Below, piece by piece: positions 43,469 to 53,159 of a stretch of DNA of 64,000 nucleotides. Numbering within the stretch: position 1 is the stretch's first letter; every line of letters starts with the position of its first letter. Where the stretch lies: NCBI GenBank assembly GCA_020558355.1, contig JAJCKG010000003.1:1-64000 (forward strand), written 5' to 3'. Under the pieces are notes generated by a model, which did no database searches, was not told the origin of the DNA, and saw only the letters and a program-made list of their open reading frames with translations. Origin of the DNA: a bacterium 210820-DFI.6.37 (lineage in GTDB: Bacteria > Bacillota > Clostridia > Peptostreptococcales > Anaerovoracaceae). Made by a program: the position numbers and the translations under genes.

Positions 43469-44206
43469 ATGGACTATTGCAAGGAAGTCGGCGAGAGAAT
43501 CCGGCTTTACAGAAAAAGATGCGGCTACACGCTGGTAGATCTGGCTAACCTTATAAACAAAAGCAAATCTATCGTTTCCAAGTATGAACGCGGGGAAGTG
43601 GCAATTGATATTCTGACAATAAGACAGATTGCACAGACTCTCAATGTACCTGTTTCATCCCTGCTTGACGAGGATCTGACTCATGGCGCTCCGCTTTTCC
43701 GGCCGGACGATTCCGTTGACTTTAATCGAAGCTGCAGTGTCAAGACGTCCTATGTATACTCCTACTTTTCACATGAGAACAAACCGATTCTGCGAGTCCA
43801 GCAAATTCAGCATGCCGACGATAAAGCCGTTGTGTATTTTTATCCGGATCATATTGCCGACGGCAAGTCTTTTGAATGTTATTACACCGGGGCGATCGTT
43901 AAAGAATCGTCCTTTACTCGCATCCTGGTTTCAAACCCTGTTGTTCCCGACGATATTCTCATCATGGACTTTCCTGCCAGATTTCATAAGCATAATCCTG
44001 TACTGGGGTACATAACCTCTATTTCCATCCCTCCATATTCGCCTCTCGCGTCTATGGCAATCCTTTCGGATGTTCCTGTTACAGACACGGAATGGCTCAA
44101 ATCCAAGCTGACGCTTGACAAAGAGTTTCTCAAGCGCTGCAGGAAGGTAAACTGCTTCGTAATCCCTCTGGAGTGCAATTACCATCTGAACCTCAATACG
44201 CTCTAA
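43469..44206 (+). CDS. XRE-family regulator with C-terminal sensor domain
   Basis: The 245-residue protein starts with a Cro/C1 helix-turn-helix (GERIRLYRKRCGYTLVDLAN, then SKSIVSKYERGEVAIDILT), followed by about 170 residues without a recognised domain. The linker and the all-beta character of the rest suggest ligand or cupin-like sensing, which is uncertain. It lies between amidohydrolase genes and overlaps the end of the next one by 4 bp. It probably regulates the island through the paired dyads at 43.4 and 46.0 kb. Confidence 0.82.
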   Translation: MDYCKEVGERIRLYRKRCGYTLVDLANLINKSKSIVSKYERGEVAIDILTIRQIAQTLNVPVSSLLDEDLTHGAPLFRPDDSVDFNRSCSVKTSYVYSYFSHENKPILRVQQIQHADDKAVVYFYPDHIADGKSFECYYTGAIVKESSFTRILVSNPVVPDDILIMDFPARFHKHNPVLGYITSISIPPYSPLASMAILSDVPVTDTEWLKSKLTLDKEFLKRCRKVNCFVIPLECNYHLNLNTL

Positions 44207-45867
44207 CGCGAAGTATCGCGGCGGTACACAATTTTTCCGTTAATCATAGTGGCCATTTCACGCGTGGCTGCTATTTCATGTACCGGTAATTCAAAAATAT
44301 TTCTGTCCAGAATCACCAGATCCGCTTTCTTTCCAACTTCCAAAGATCCGGTTTTATCATCCATGAACAGCGCATAGGCCGCATCAATTGTAAAGCTTCT
44401 GAGGGCTGTTTCCAGACTGATTCGCTCTTGGGCAGGCGCGAGCATTGTCGCCTCAGATGAATCCCCCGGGTCGCATCTTGTCACTGCAATTTCCATAGCT
44501 TCTAAAGGTCTTGGCACCGGCGTAACCGGGTGATCGCTTGATGAAGCAACCCGGATTCCGTTATCGTAGAATTTCTTCATAGGATACTGCAGGTCAGCCC
44601 GCTTCTGCCCTGTCATTTCTTTTACAACATCGTACATCCCATCCTTGTGAAACCAGTAAGGCTGTACGGCTGCTATGACATTGAATTTTGCAAAGCGCTG
44701 GAAATCCGCTTCGTCTACCAGCTGCAGATGCGTAATAATATGGCGTAAACCCGTGTCGCCCGTTTTCTCGGATGCCGCCTGAATTCCGTCCAGACCCTGC
44801 TTCACAGCGCCGTCGCCTATGGCATGTATATGAATTCTTAACCCTTTGGCTGCTGTCTTTGTACATGCGTCGCAGAATTCCCACGCGCCCCAGTTACTGT
44901 TGCCGCAAAATCCCGGGGAATCAGCATAAGGCTCCAGAAGAAACGCGGTTTTTCCCTCAATCGCTCCGTCAAGGTAGTACTTCGCTGTATCAATTTCAAA
45001 GAACTCGTCCTTTACGCGTTTACTTACATTCCGCAGATATTCCAGATTCCTCTCATAGGAATCCCTTTCAGGTGAGTCAATCACCACACAGCTTTTCGTC
45101 TTCATGATTAATTCACCGGCCCCCGCCAGCTCCTCATAAGCCCTGAGCGAGTTATTTCCGGGATATCCGAGCTTCTCCTCCGCATTATAAACGCACCCGT
45201 CGAATACCGCGGTGTGTCCATAGGACACTGCCATTTTCTGATAGGCCTTAATTCCATTCCGGCACTGCTCAACTGTATATCCAGGCAGTGTCCTTATGAT
45301 TTCTTCCGTTGCCGCTTCTTTGATAAGGCCGGTAGGATTCCCTTCCTCATCTCTTGGCACATTGCTGTCATAATCGTTTTTATCCTGAATAAATCCTGCC
45401 ATCTTTAGCGCTGCGGAATTCACCCACATATTATGATATCCCAGGTCCCATAATACAATCGGAATCCGGTCTGTTATTTCATCCAGATCCGCTGCTTTTG
45501 GGCCTTCTATCCCAAAGACATCCATGCCCCATCCGAATCCGTATAACAGGTTTGAATTCGGGCTTTCGATATACACGCCCCTTATTTTTTCCAGGTACGT
45601 TTCCCTGCTGTTTAGCTCTGTAAGATCAATCGCATACAATACGTCTGTAGCAGCCGCGGGGTGCGCGTGAACGTCTATGAACCCAGGCGTTACCAGCCCG
45701 TTTCCCGCATCGATAACATCTGTACCGCTTCCCATATACTGCTGTACGCCTTCTGAAGATCCCACATATAGAATCACACCATCTTTAACAGCAATAGCTT
45801 CCGCAAAATCCCCGCCGCGGTTTGCGGTATAGATCGTCCCTCTGATAATTGTATCTGCAATTTTCAT
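44203..45867 (-). CDS. YtcJ-like metal-dependent amidohydrolase
   Basis: The 554-residue protein matches the YtcJ/N-substituted formamide deformylase group: DTIIRGTIYTANRGGDFAEA at the N-terminus, FIDVHAHPAAATD with the HxH metal site, LLYGFGWGMDVFG, LRIHIHAIGDGAVKQGLDG and the C-terminal VGKKADLVILDRNIFELP. It would hydrolyse an amide, formamide or carbamate. A paralogue (47443-49023) lies on the other side of the MFS carrier. Substrate unknown. Confidence 0.88.
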   Translation of the reverse strand: MKIADTIIRGTIYTANRGGDFAEAIAVKDGVILYVGSSEGVQQYMGSGTDVIDAGNGLVTPGFIDVHAHPAAATDVLYAIDLTELNSRETYLEKIRGVYIESPNSNLLYGFGWGMDVFGIEGPKAADLDEITDRIPIVLWDLGYHNMWVNSAALKMAGFIQDKNDYDSNVPRDEEGNPTGLIKEAATEEIIRTLPGYTVEQCRNGIKAYQKMAVSYGHTAVFDGCVYNAEEKLGYPGNNSLRAYEELAGAGELIMKTKSCVVIDSPERDSYERNLEYLRNVSKRVKDEFFEIDTAKYYLDGAIEGKTAFLLEPYADSPGFCGNSNWGAWEFCDACTKTAAKGLRIHIHAIGDGAVKQGLDGIQAASEKTGDTGLRHIITHLQLVDEADFQRFAKFNVIAAVQPYWFHKDGMYDVVKEMTGQKRADLQYPMKKFYDNGIRVASSSDHPVTPVPRPLEAMEIAVTRCDPGDSSEATMLAPAQERISLETALRSFTIDAAYALFMDDKTGSLEVGKKADLVILDRNIFELPVHEIAATREMATMINGKIVYRRDTSR

Positions 45868-46027
45868 ATATTATAATGATCTCCTATTCTGCTTTTTTAG
45901 TTATGATACAACTTTTTTGACAATGTGTAAGGTTTTTTCAGGAAAATCCATTACAAAGGCGCTTTTATGGGTAAAATCATAATTTTTTCTCGATTTTTTT
46001 GCGTTTTTGACTAATATTTTCCCTCTT

Positions 46028-46050
46028 ATTCCACTTATAATGGAATTATT
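46028..46050. promoter_or_regulatory. Candidate operator of the island's XRE regulator (site 2)
   Basis: ATTCCACTTATAATGGAATT lies between the divergent YtcJ-like and MFS genes and matches the dyad at 43396-43414 in its TCCACTT and TGGAATT blocks. A shared repressor of the two divergent promoter regions is the simplest reading. Confidence 0.5.
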
Positions 46051-46149
46051 GGGATCAATTTTAATGAGAATGGAATATATGTGTTTTGAAGGAACTGTTT
46101 AAAATTATATAATTATACAGAAAAGTTATTGTTATCTCAGGAGGTTGTG

Positions 46150-47427
46150 ATGAGAATCAAAAGTAAATATATTAAAGTCTTCATTTTTACATTATCCACG
46201 CTGGTGTTCTTTCTGCCCCAGATGAGCACATTCTACTATGTATTCTTTCTTGACGCCTATGGGCTTACCAACGCGCAGGCAGGAACACTTTTATCCGTAT
46301 ACGGAATGACTTCGCTTCCGGCATATCTGTTCGGGGGTTTGATGGCGGACAAGTTTAACGCCAAGAAACTGATTATCATTTCATGTTTTGCAACAGGCGG
46401 TCTTGGCATTCTCATGACATTTGTATCAAGCTATTATATCCTGCTGCCGATTTATGTCATTTTCGGCTTTACTACCACATTCCTTCAGTGGTCCGCGCTC
46501 TGCAAGATTATCCGTTCTATGGGAAGCGAGAGAGAGCAGGGCAAGTTGTTCGGCTCAATGGAGATGTCCAACGCAATTATCGGAGCGGCATGTCTTTACG
46601 GCGTACTGGCCGCGCTGGGCACCCTTATGGAAACTACCGGGTTCAAAGTTGTAACAAGTATATTCGGCATACTCCTGATCATCAGCGGTATTCTCATTAC
46701 TGTTTTATGCGATGACCCGTCTGCCGGGATTAAAACCAACGATTTCGATTTCAAGAGCGTAGGCAAAGTCTTAAAACATCCGGTCGTATGGCTTAATGGA
46801 TTTATCGTGCTGGGTATGTACATTCTCAATACTTCATCCTCCTATATCAGTCCCTATCTCAGCGAGGTCGTAGGTATTCCTATTTCATTGGCTGTCGGGC
46901 TACAGATTGCTGCCGTTTATGTTTTCAACGCGATCTTTTGCCCAATCGGCGGAGCTGCCATTGACAGGCTCCACAACACCACGCCCGTCCTTCTGACAGG
47001 AGCCGCCGTCTGCGTAATTCTGGTATGCGCGCTCATTGTAATCGGACCGACAGCAGCCCCGGGATTAATCATCGCTGTTGTTCTTCTGTTCTACATAGGC
47101 TTTAATACTTCAAAGCCATGTATGTACACACCTGTTCCTGAAGGCGGCGTTCCCATTGAAATTACAGGAACCGCAGTCGGCATTGTATCGACGATCGGAT
47201 ACTCCTCTGATATCTGGTTATACACCCTTTGCGGCACATGGCTTGATAAGCATGGAGACGCGGGATACAACAGAATCTGGGGACTCATTATTGCCGGAAT
47301 GATCATTTCCGCAATAGCCGGGATCCTGTTCCAGCTGTACAAAAACAGACATAAGGAAGAGATCGAAGAAGCTTACCGCCACAGCGCTGAAATAGAACAG
47401 CAGGCTATGGAAGCTGAAAACGCGTAA
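46150..47427 (+). CDS. MFS transporter of the amidohydrolase island
   Basis: The product (425 residues from this start) has 12 predicted helices and MFS features: the loop GGLMADKFNAKKLIIIS after helix 2 and the charged cytoplasmic central loop NDFDFKSVGKVLKH. The C-terminus is a charged helix. AGGAGG lies before the ATG at 46150, which is preferred over 46129. It lies between two YtcJ-like genes and 15 bp before the second, so it probably imports the substrate of those amidohydrolases. Confidence 0.85.
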   Translation: MRIKSKYIKVFIFTLSTLVFFLPQMSTFYYVFFLDAYGLTNAQAGTLLSVYGMTSLPAYLFGGLMADKFNAKKLIIISCFATGGLGILMTFVSSYYILLPIYVIFGFTTTFLQWSALCKIIRSMGSEREQGKLFGSMEMSNAIIGAACLYGVLAALGTLMETTGFKVVTSIFGILLIISGILITVLCDDPSAGIKTNDFDFKSVGKVLKHPVVWLNGFIVLGMYILNTSSSYISPYLSEVVGIPISLAVGLQIAAVYVFNAIFCPIGGAAIDRLHNTTPVLLTGAAVCVILVCALIVIGPTAAPGLIIAVVLLFYIGFNTSKPCMYTPVPEGGVPIEITGTAVGIVSTIGYSSDIWLYTLCGTWLDKHGDAGYNRIWGLIIAGMIISAIAGILFQLYKNRHKEEIEEAYRHSAEIEQQAMEAENA

Positions 47428-47442
47428 TAGGGAGGATAACTT

Positions 47443-49023
47443 GTGAAAACTGCAGATATTGTAATATTTGGAGGTACTGTTTACACAGTCAACCCAAAAG
47501 GTGAAATCAAAGACGCTATGGCTGTCAAAGGCGACAGCATTGTCTATGTTGGAGATGACCAGGGTATTCAGGAATACATAGGACCTGACACTCGTATAAT
47601 CGACCTTAAAGGAGGAATGGCTCTCCCCGGTTTTATCGATTGTCATACCCACCCAAGCGCGCATATCGATCCTATGTACGCAATCAATCTTTTTGGCCTT
47701 GAAGGCAGAAAAGCTTATGAAGCCAGGCTTCGCCAGTATCTGAAGGACAATCCGGACGCAACATTCATTTACGGATTTGGCTGGGCCTATGATAAATTCG
47801 GACAGGAAGGTCCTACAAAGGAAATGCTTGATGAAATTTCACAGGAAATTCCGATCCTTCTTTATGATGAAGGGTATCACTCAGTATGGGTTAATTCCAA
47901 GGCGCTTTCTGAGGCCGGCATCACGGCGGAAACCTGCTTTGATCAGCCCGATATTATGCGAAGGGCAAATAATGAGCCTACAGGCATTATAAACGAACTG
48001 TCCATCCTTCAGGTAATATCAATTTTTCCAGATTATGAGATCACCCAGTATATGGCGTGTCTGGAGGATTTCCAGAGATTAGTCCACCCATATGGCATAA
48101 CCTCTGTATTTGACGCGTGTCTCTATACAAAAAAGGGCTTACCTGGCTTTCCGGGCGATCATTCTTATGAAGCATATCAAAGATGCGCCAGGGAAGATAA
48201 GCTTTTGCTTCGCTATGCGGCATCCATAGTAATCGATCAGGAAGATTATACAGACGACAAAAGCGTCGAAGCGCTCATGCTCAAATATAAAAATGGCTTT
48301 CAGCACGAGTTCTTCAATATGAACGCCATCAAAATCTATGCTGACTACTGGACAGATGACCGGCTCTCTGATTTAGGTACGATCGCTGACAGAAATGGAT
48401 TTCAGCTGTTCCTGCACGCACTGAGCGCCGAAGAAACCAAGAGGGCCATTACTGTATCCAGAAATGTCCGGGACAGAAATGGCCAGCGGGATGCCCGCCA
48501 CACAATTGCTCATATCGGAGTCGTTGACAGAGAGGATATTCCGCATTTTAAGGAGCTGAATCTGAATTCCGTCATTCTCCCCTACTGGATTAACTGTGTC
48601 GAGGAATTCTACGGAAGGACAAAAGAAAAGCTGAATGCCGGTGATCTGGATCTGACGCAGTCGTTTATAAAAGCGGGTGTCAATGTGGCGTCAGGTACGG
48701 CTTATCCCGCTGTTACCGACATTCCGCATCCTCTTAACGGCATTGAAATGGGTATGATAAGAAGGAATTTCGCAAACGGTAATGACTGTGCGCCTCAGCC
48801 TCCTGCCTGTGAATCGGCAACCCTCGACCAGATGATTCGTTCCTTTACGATTAACGCCGCGTACGCCAACCATTTAGACCGCTCTACCGGTTCACTGGAA
48901 GTAGGGAAAAAGGCCGACATCGTTCTTCTCGATAAAGATTTGCGTCATCTTGCAGCTGACCAGATTCACACGGCATCGGAAACTATGACCATCTTCAATG
49001 GGAAAATCGTATATGAAAAGTAG
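47443..49023 (+). CDS. YtcJ-like metal-dependent amidohydrolase, second paralogue
   Basis: The 526-residue protein starts at a GTG after AGGGAGGATAAC and shares the full YtcJ layout: DIVIFGGTVYTVNPKGEIKD, FIDCHTHPSAHID, FIYGFGWAYDKFG, and the C-terminal VGKKADIVLLDKDLRHL. Compared with the first paralogue, the middle segment around the third metal ligand differs (FQLFLHALSAEETKRAI), so specificity may differ. It is cotranscribed with the MFS gene and followed by a bidirectional terminator. Confidence 0.88.
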   Translation: MKTADIVIFGGTVYTVNPKGEIKDAMAVKGDSIVYVGDDQGIQEYIGPDTRIIDLKGGMALPGFIDCHTHPSAHIDPMYAINLFGLEGRKAYEARLRQYLKDNPDATFIYGFGWAYDKFGQEGPTKEMLDEISQEIPILLYDEGYHSVWVNSKALSEAGITAETCFDQPDIMRRANNEPTGIINELSILQVISIFPDYEITQYMACLEDFQRLVHPYGITSVFDACLYTKKGLPGFPGDHSYEAYQRCAREDKLLLRYAASIVIDQEDYTDDKSVEALMLKYKNGFQHEFFNMNAIKIYADYWTDDRLSDLGTIADRNGFQLFLHALSAEETKRAITVSRNVRDRNGQRDARHTIAHIGVVDREDIPHFKELNLNSVILPYWINCVEEFYGRTKEKLNAGDLDLTQSFIKAGVNVASGTAYPAVTDIPHPLNGIEMGMIRRNFANGNDCAPQPPACESATLDQMIRSFTINAAYANHLDRSTGSLEVGKKADIVLLDKDLRHLAADQIHTASETMTIFNGKIVYEK

Positions 49024-49077
49024 CGGAAAACTTGCTTTGGTTTTCCTAACCCACCGGATCTTCTTTATGAATAAATT

Positions 49078-49112
49078 AAAGAACCTGGATTCATTCTCCA
49101 GGTTCTTGTTTT
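49078..49112. terminator. Bidirectional terminator between amidohydrolase and aminotransferase genes
   Basis: AAGAACCTGG and CCAGGTTCTT form a 10-bp stem with a T run on the plus strand and A-rich sequence before it, serving the two convergent genes. Confidence 0.85.
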
Positions 49113-49127
49113 ATAAGCGTGCTTTCA

Positions 49128-50531
49128 TCATCTATTATATGTACCTACTTCACACAGTTCTTTAATGCAGTCTTCCCATCCTTTAATCAGCTTGTCAATG
49201 TCTTCATCTGTAGTCAGTGGGGAAACAAGCATCATATTATGGAAAGGAGTAATTACGATACCTCTGTTATGGAGATACAGATGCGTATAATACATCAGTT
49301 CCCAGTCAAAATTGTTTTTAGCGTCTGTTCCGTTAATTGGGCTCGTAGGCATAAACTGCAGCTCGCATCTTGCCCCGGATCTTGTCAGGCTCCAAGGAAC
49401 ATCATACGTTTTAAGTACAGCTTCCAGTCCGTCAGCCAGCCGGTTCAAACCTCTGAACATTTTTTCAAAAGCTTCTTCTGTCGCAACTTCTGTCAGCTGT
49501 GTTCTCATACACGCAATAGCAAACTGGTTGGCTGCCAGAGTTCCGCCGATCCCCATCGGGTCGGAAACGCCGCCATTGCCATACATTTCTCCGATTTTGT
49601 CCGTGATTTCTTTTGTGAATCCATATACCGCAATTGGAACACCGCCCGCAATGGATTTACCCATTGTTACAAAGTCAGGCTTGAGATTATGCGCTCTTGT
49701 ATATCCTCCGTAGCCTTCGGATAAAGTATGCGTTTCGTCTATAATCATATAGGAACCGTATTTTGTGCAGAGTTCTCTTACCGCGTCAAGATATCCTTCC
49801 GCTGGTAAAACCATACCGCAGTTTGTCATTACAGGTTCCAGCAGAACTGCCGCTACATCCCCGTACGCCAGCTGTTCTTCCAGGGCTGCCGCATCATTGA
49901 ACTCGACTACTCTTGTCAGCTGGTCTTTAGGAAGTCCCGGGTTGGAATCATAAGGGGATCTCAGACAGAGTTTGCCGTCTTCGCCGATATGCGGAAGCGT
50001 TTCATCCAGTGAACCGTGGTAGCATTCCTGCATAACCAGAATCTTCGGTCTGCCTGTCAGGGTTCTCGCGTTTCTGATCACATATCGGTTTGCTTCTGTA
50101 GCTGTCATTGCAACCTGCCAGGTTGGCAGTCCGAATCGCTTGCTCAGTTCTTTACCGATTTCGAGAGCGTCTTCTGTAGGCATCATTGTTGTAATACCCT
50201 TGTAAGCTCGTTCCGCAATTGTCTTTGCTGTCGCGTCAGGAGAATGACCGAACATGGCTCCTGTATCGCCCAGGCAAAAATCGATATATTCATTTCCGTC
50301 TACATCATAGCACCTTGCGTCTTTCGCTCTTTCAAGGAAAATAGGGTGCTCAGTTCCCCAGTCCGCCATCCATGGCATTGGTACGCCGTCCAGCAGGTTT
50401 TCATGAGCTTTTTCGAAAATCGCTTTGCTCTTAGGTGTGCGTTTTAAGAAAGTTTCTGTTTCTCTCGCTTTGAGTTTTCTCAGTTCCTCTTTCGTAACCA
50501 GTCTGTAAGGGCTCATTTTATCAGTAATCAT
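49128..50531 (-). CDS. Class III PLP-dependent aminotransferase
   Basis: The 467-residue enzyme resembles glutamate-1-semialdehyde and beta- or omega-amino-acid aminotransferases: DVDGNEYIDFCLGDTGAMFG, IIDETHTLSEGYGGYTRAH and the PLP lysine in FVTMGKSIAGGVPIAVYG. The SATEANRYVIRNAR-like motif here reads TATEANRYVIRNARTLTG, typical of the glutamate-1-semialdehyde aminomutase-like branch. It probably acts on an amine or amino acid released by the amidohydrolases. GAAAGGAG precedes the ATG. It is last of a leftward group with two SDR genes. Confidence 0.88.
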   Translation of the reverse strand: MITDKMSPYRLVTKEELRKLKARETETFLKRTPKSKAIFEKAHENLLDGVPMPWMADWGTEHPIFLERAKDARCYDVDGNEYIDFCLGDTGAMFGHSPDATAKTIAERAYKGITTMMPTEDALEIGKELSKRFGLPTWQVAMTATEANRYVIRNARTLTGRPKILVMQECYHGSLDETLPHIGEDGKLCLRSPYDSNPGLPKDQLTRVVEFNDAAALEEQLAYGDVAAVLLEPVMTNCGMVLPAEGYLDAVRELCTKYGSYMIIDETHTLSEGYGGYTRAHNLKPDFVTMGKSIAGGVPIAVYGFTKEITDKIGEMYGNGGVSDPMGIGGTLAANQFAIACMRTQLTEVATEEAFEKMFRGLNRLADGLEAVLKTYDVPWSLTRSGARCELQFMPTSPINGTDAKNNFDWELMYYTHLYLHNRGIVITPFHNMMLVSPLTTDEDIDKLIKGWEDCIKELCEVGTYNR

Positions 50532-50558
50532 GTTTCCTCTCCTTTCGTATTTGAAATA

Positions 50559-51356
50559 TTAATAATACAGGTCAGATGGACCTTTATATTCCTGAAGTGT
50601 ATTTCCTCCATCGATTACCAGCGATTCTCCTGTAATGTAGGAAGCTTCTTTGGCTGCGAGGAATACGATCCCTGCCGCAACTTCTTCTGCAGATGCGCTG
50701 CGCTTAAGGGGAGTGTTAAGGCCGCCTGCAGCTTCTGCCTCCGTTTGGGAAGCAGTTCCGATCCAGCCAGGCAGCACATTGTTCACCGTTATTCCACAGC
50801 TTCCGAATTCGATTGCCAGAGCTTTGCTCAATCCGATGATTGCCGCTTTAGCCGCGCTGTATGAACCTTCGCCCGGGTTACTTACTACAGGGCCTGTTAC
50901 GCTGGAGGTATTGACAATACGTCCGTAATTGTTTTTTACCATGTACGGGATAACTTCTTTTGTTACGTTAAAGGGAATGTTAAGGTTTCTGTCAATGGAA
51001 TCGTCCCAGCTTTCATATGTCATGTCTATGAATCCGGCGAAGTCTTCTTCCATTCCCACCTGAACCATTCCCGCATTGTTAACCAGGACGTGAATTGTTC
51101 CAAAATCTTTAATTACTTCGTCTACCATGCTGCGCACCTGCTGACGGTCCATTAGATTTGCGATATATCCTTTTGCTTCTATTCCAAGGGCCTTCAGCTC
51201 GTCCGCTCTGGTGTGAATTCGGTCTGTAGTGGACACAACAGCCACTTTTGCGCCCAACTCACCCATTATTTTTGCAGCCGCAAAACCGATTCCGGTATCG
51301 CTTCCTGCTCCTGTAACCAATACAACCTGGTCTGTAAAATCCATAAATTTTCTCAT
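50559..51356 (-). CDS. Short-chain dehydrogenase/reductase
   Basis: The SDR protein of about 265 residues has TGAGSDTGIGFAAAK for cofactor binding, VLVNNAGMV, the catalytic Ser in NTSSVTG and YSAAKAAIIG with the Tyr and Lys of the YxxxK motif, plus the C-terminal GESLVIDGGNT. It would oxidise or reduce a hydroxyl or keto intermediate of the island pathway. AAGGAG before the ATG at 51356 supports that start over 51395. Ten bases separate it from the next SDR gene upstream. Confidence 0.9.
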   Translation of the reverse strand: MRKFMDFTDQVVLVTGAGSDTGIGFAAAKIMGELGAKVAVVSTTDRIHTRADELKALGIEAKGYIANLMDRQQVRSMVDEVIKDFGTIHVLVNNAGMVQVGMEEDFAGFIDMTYESWDDSIDRNLNIPFNVTKEVIPYMVKNNYGRIVNTSSVTGPVVSNPGEGSYSAAKAAIIGLSKALAIEFGSCGITVNNVLPGWIGTASQTEAEAAGGLNTPLKRSASAEEVAAGIVFLAAKEASYITGESLVIDGGNTLQEYKGPSDLYY

Positions 51357-51366
51357 TTTGTCTCCT

Positions 51367-52140
51367 TTACTTTTCCAAACTTGCGAGAATGGCATCGATC
51401 AGCTGCTCAGCAGGGCCTGCCTTCAAACCGCCGTCTATGTAAATATCTTCTCCAGTTATGTATCTGCAGTCGTCTGATGCCAGAAAGTGATAAAGCGCCG
51501 CCGCTTCTTCCGGTTTACACATACGCGCAAGAGGCGTCTGTATTTTCATGGCGTTCAATTCAGTTTCGCACCCGTCAACATAAGCCATCGGTGTGTCTAT
51601 CGTATTGGGGCAGATGCAATTGACCCTGATCTTTCTCGGCGCCAGTTCAATTGCTGCCACTTTCGTAAGGCCGACGATGGAAATCTTGCTCATGATATAA
51701 GGGCCGTATCCTGAATAGTCGCCGTTTGCGGAATTGGAAGCGGTATTTAATATTGTGCCGCCGTCGTTCATATATTTCTGTCCGTATTTAATTCCGAAAA
51801 CAACGCCCATTACATTTACATTAAATAATCTCTGATACGTGTCCGGATTGGCATTTTCCAGGCGTTCTTCAGGGCAAATAATGCCTGCGTTGTTCACAAC
51901 GATATCAAGTCTGCCATAATGCTCTACAGCGGATTTCATAAGGTTTTCAACATCGTTTTCCCTGCTTACATCCGTTCTGACAAACAGGCAGTCCAGTTCA
52001 TCTGCAGTCCGCTGAGTTTCTGGCGCTATATCTCCCATTACTACTTTTGCTCCTGCATCTGCAAATCGTTTAGCGGTCGCAAGGCCCAGTCCCGAACCTG
52101 CTCCTGTTACGACTGCAACTTTTCCCTCTAACAAAAACAT
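51367..52140 (-). CDS. Short-chain dehydrogenase/reductase, second copy
   Basis: The 257-residue protein has VVTGAGSGLGLATAKRFADA, VVNNAGII, NTASNSANGDYSGYGPYIMS with YxxxK read as YIMSK, and the C-terminal YITGEDIYIDGGLKAG. It resembles the neighbouring SDR in layout only and probably acts on a different step. First gene of the leftward SDR-SDR-aminotransferase group, divergent from the LuxR-type regulator. Confidence 0.9.
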   Translation of the reverse strand: MFLLEGKVAVVTGAGSGLGLATAKRFADAGAKVVMGDIAPETQRTADELDCLFVRTDVSRENDVENLMKSAVEHYGRLDIVVNNAGIICPEERLENANPDTYQRLFNVNVMGVVFGIKYGQKYMNDGGTILNTASNSANGDYSGYGPYIMSKISIVGLTKVAAIELAPRKIRVNCICPNTIDTPMAYVDGCETELNAMKIQTPLARMCKPEEAAALYHFLASDDCRYITGEDIYIDGGLKAGPAEQLIDAILASLEK

Positions 52141-52253
52141 GCTGCACCTTCTTTCTAATATTATATTTTATCTTTCCTGTACTTACAATTTAACATTTAA
52201 ACATTTGGATAAATACATCCCTTAGACTTATTTTTTTTGATGTGTACACCTAA

Positions 52254-52273
52254 GGTAGTATTTTTATACTACC
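52254..52273. promoter_or_regulatory. Perfect dyad upstream of the LuxR-type gene
   Basis: GGTAGTAT and ATACTACC flank TTTT in the divergent region between the SDR operon and the LuxR-type gene, a likely binding site of that regulator. Confidence 0.55.
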
Positions 52274-52326
52274 ATTTTCAAAGGTTTTATGTTATATTCA
52301 TTCTATAGATGGGAGGTATGTCATTT

Positions 52327-53118
52327 ATGGGACTTACTGCCGAAGAATGGATCAGAATAAACGAAGCAATAAAACTGATTTACAATGAAGGGTCTGAACG
52401 TCAGGTACGCCGGAATATTCTTGACGCTATACATTCTCTGGTACCTTTTGATTTTGGCGACTTCTGCTACACAACAAAAGATGAGCTATCGGCACCTATT
52501 ACCGATCCTGTGGTAAAAACAAAATTTTCTCGAGCTTTTCAACAGGAATATGAACACGCTTATCAGAACTACTACAGCCAGATGGACTACACCAAGTGGT
52601 GTCTGAGCAACAAAGAGTCAATTGTATTCAGAGAATCCGATATTTTTGATGATGCAGTCAGAGCCAACAACAAGTATTTTACAGATTTTCTGAAACCCCG
52701 TAACATGATATATTCCATTATTTGCTACATCGTTATCCCAAATAAAAAAGCGCTCCCCGGAGCCATTACCATGTATCGCGGCAATGAACAGGGAGACTTT
52801 TCAGAACATGAACTTGAATTATTGCATACTCTGCTTCCTCATATGGAAAAAAGCATGTCTATCTTTGCTGCCGGCGCGAAGGAAGCTTCCGACGAAATTG
52901 ATTATGTTGATTTATACCTGATTAACAACTATCAGCTGACACGACGCGAAACAGCCGTTGTCAGAGAGCTGATGAATGGCTGCAGCAACAGTGAAATAGC
53001 CGGCAGATTAAATATCAGTGTTTATACAGTAAAGAAACACATTTCAAATATCCTTAGCAAAACAAACACAACCAGCAGAATCAAACTGCTGCAGCTGATT
53101 TCCGGCATCAAAAAGTAG
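52327..53118 (+). CDS. LuxR-family transcriptional regulator
   Basis: The product (263 residues from this start) ends with a LuxR/GerE helix-turn-helix: QLTRRETAVVRELMNGCSNS, then SVYTVKKHISNILSKTN. The N-terminal 190 residues show a GAF-like alternation but no firm domain. GGGAGG at 52311 with a ten-base spacer favours the ATG at 52327 over those at 52309 and 52318. It is divergent from the SDR-SDR-aminotransferase operon and probably controls it. Confidence 0.82.
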   Translation: MGLTAEEWIRINEAIKLIYNEGSERQVRRNILDAIHSLVPFDFGDFCYTTKDELSAPITDPVVKTKFSRAFQQEYEHAYQNYYSQMDYTKWCLSNKESIVFRESDIFDDAVRANNKYFTDFLKPRNMIYSIICYIVIPNKKALPGAITMYRGNEQGDFSEHELELLHTLLPHMEKSMSIFAAGAKEASDEIDYVDLYLINNYQLTRRETAVVRELMNGCSNSEIAGRLNISVYTVKKHISNILSKTNTTSRIKLLQLISGIKK

Positions 53119-53159
53119 CAGGACTCCCGCCAATATAACGCCATTAAGCATCAGCAGTT

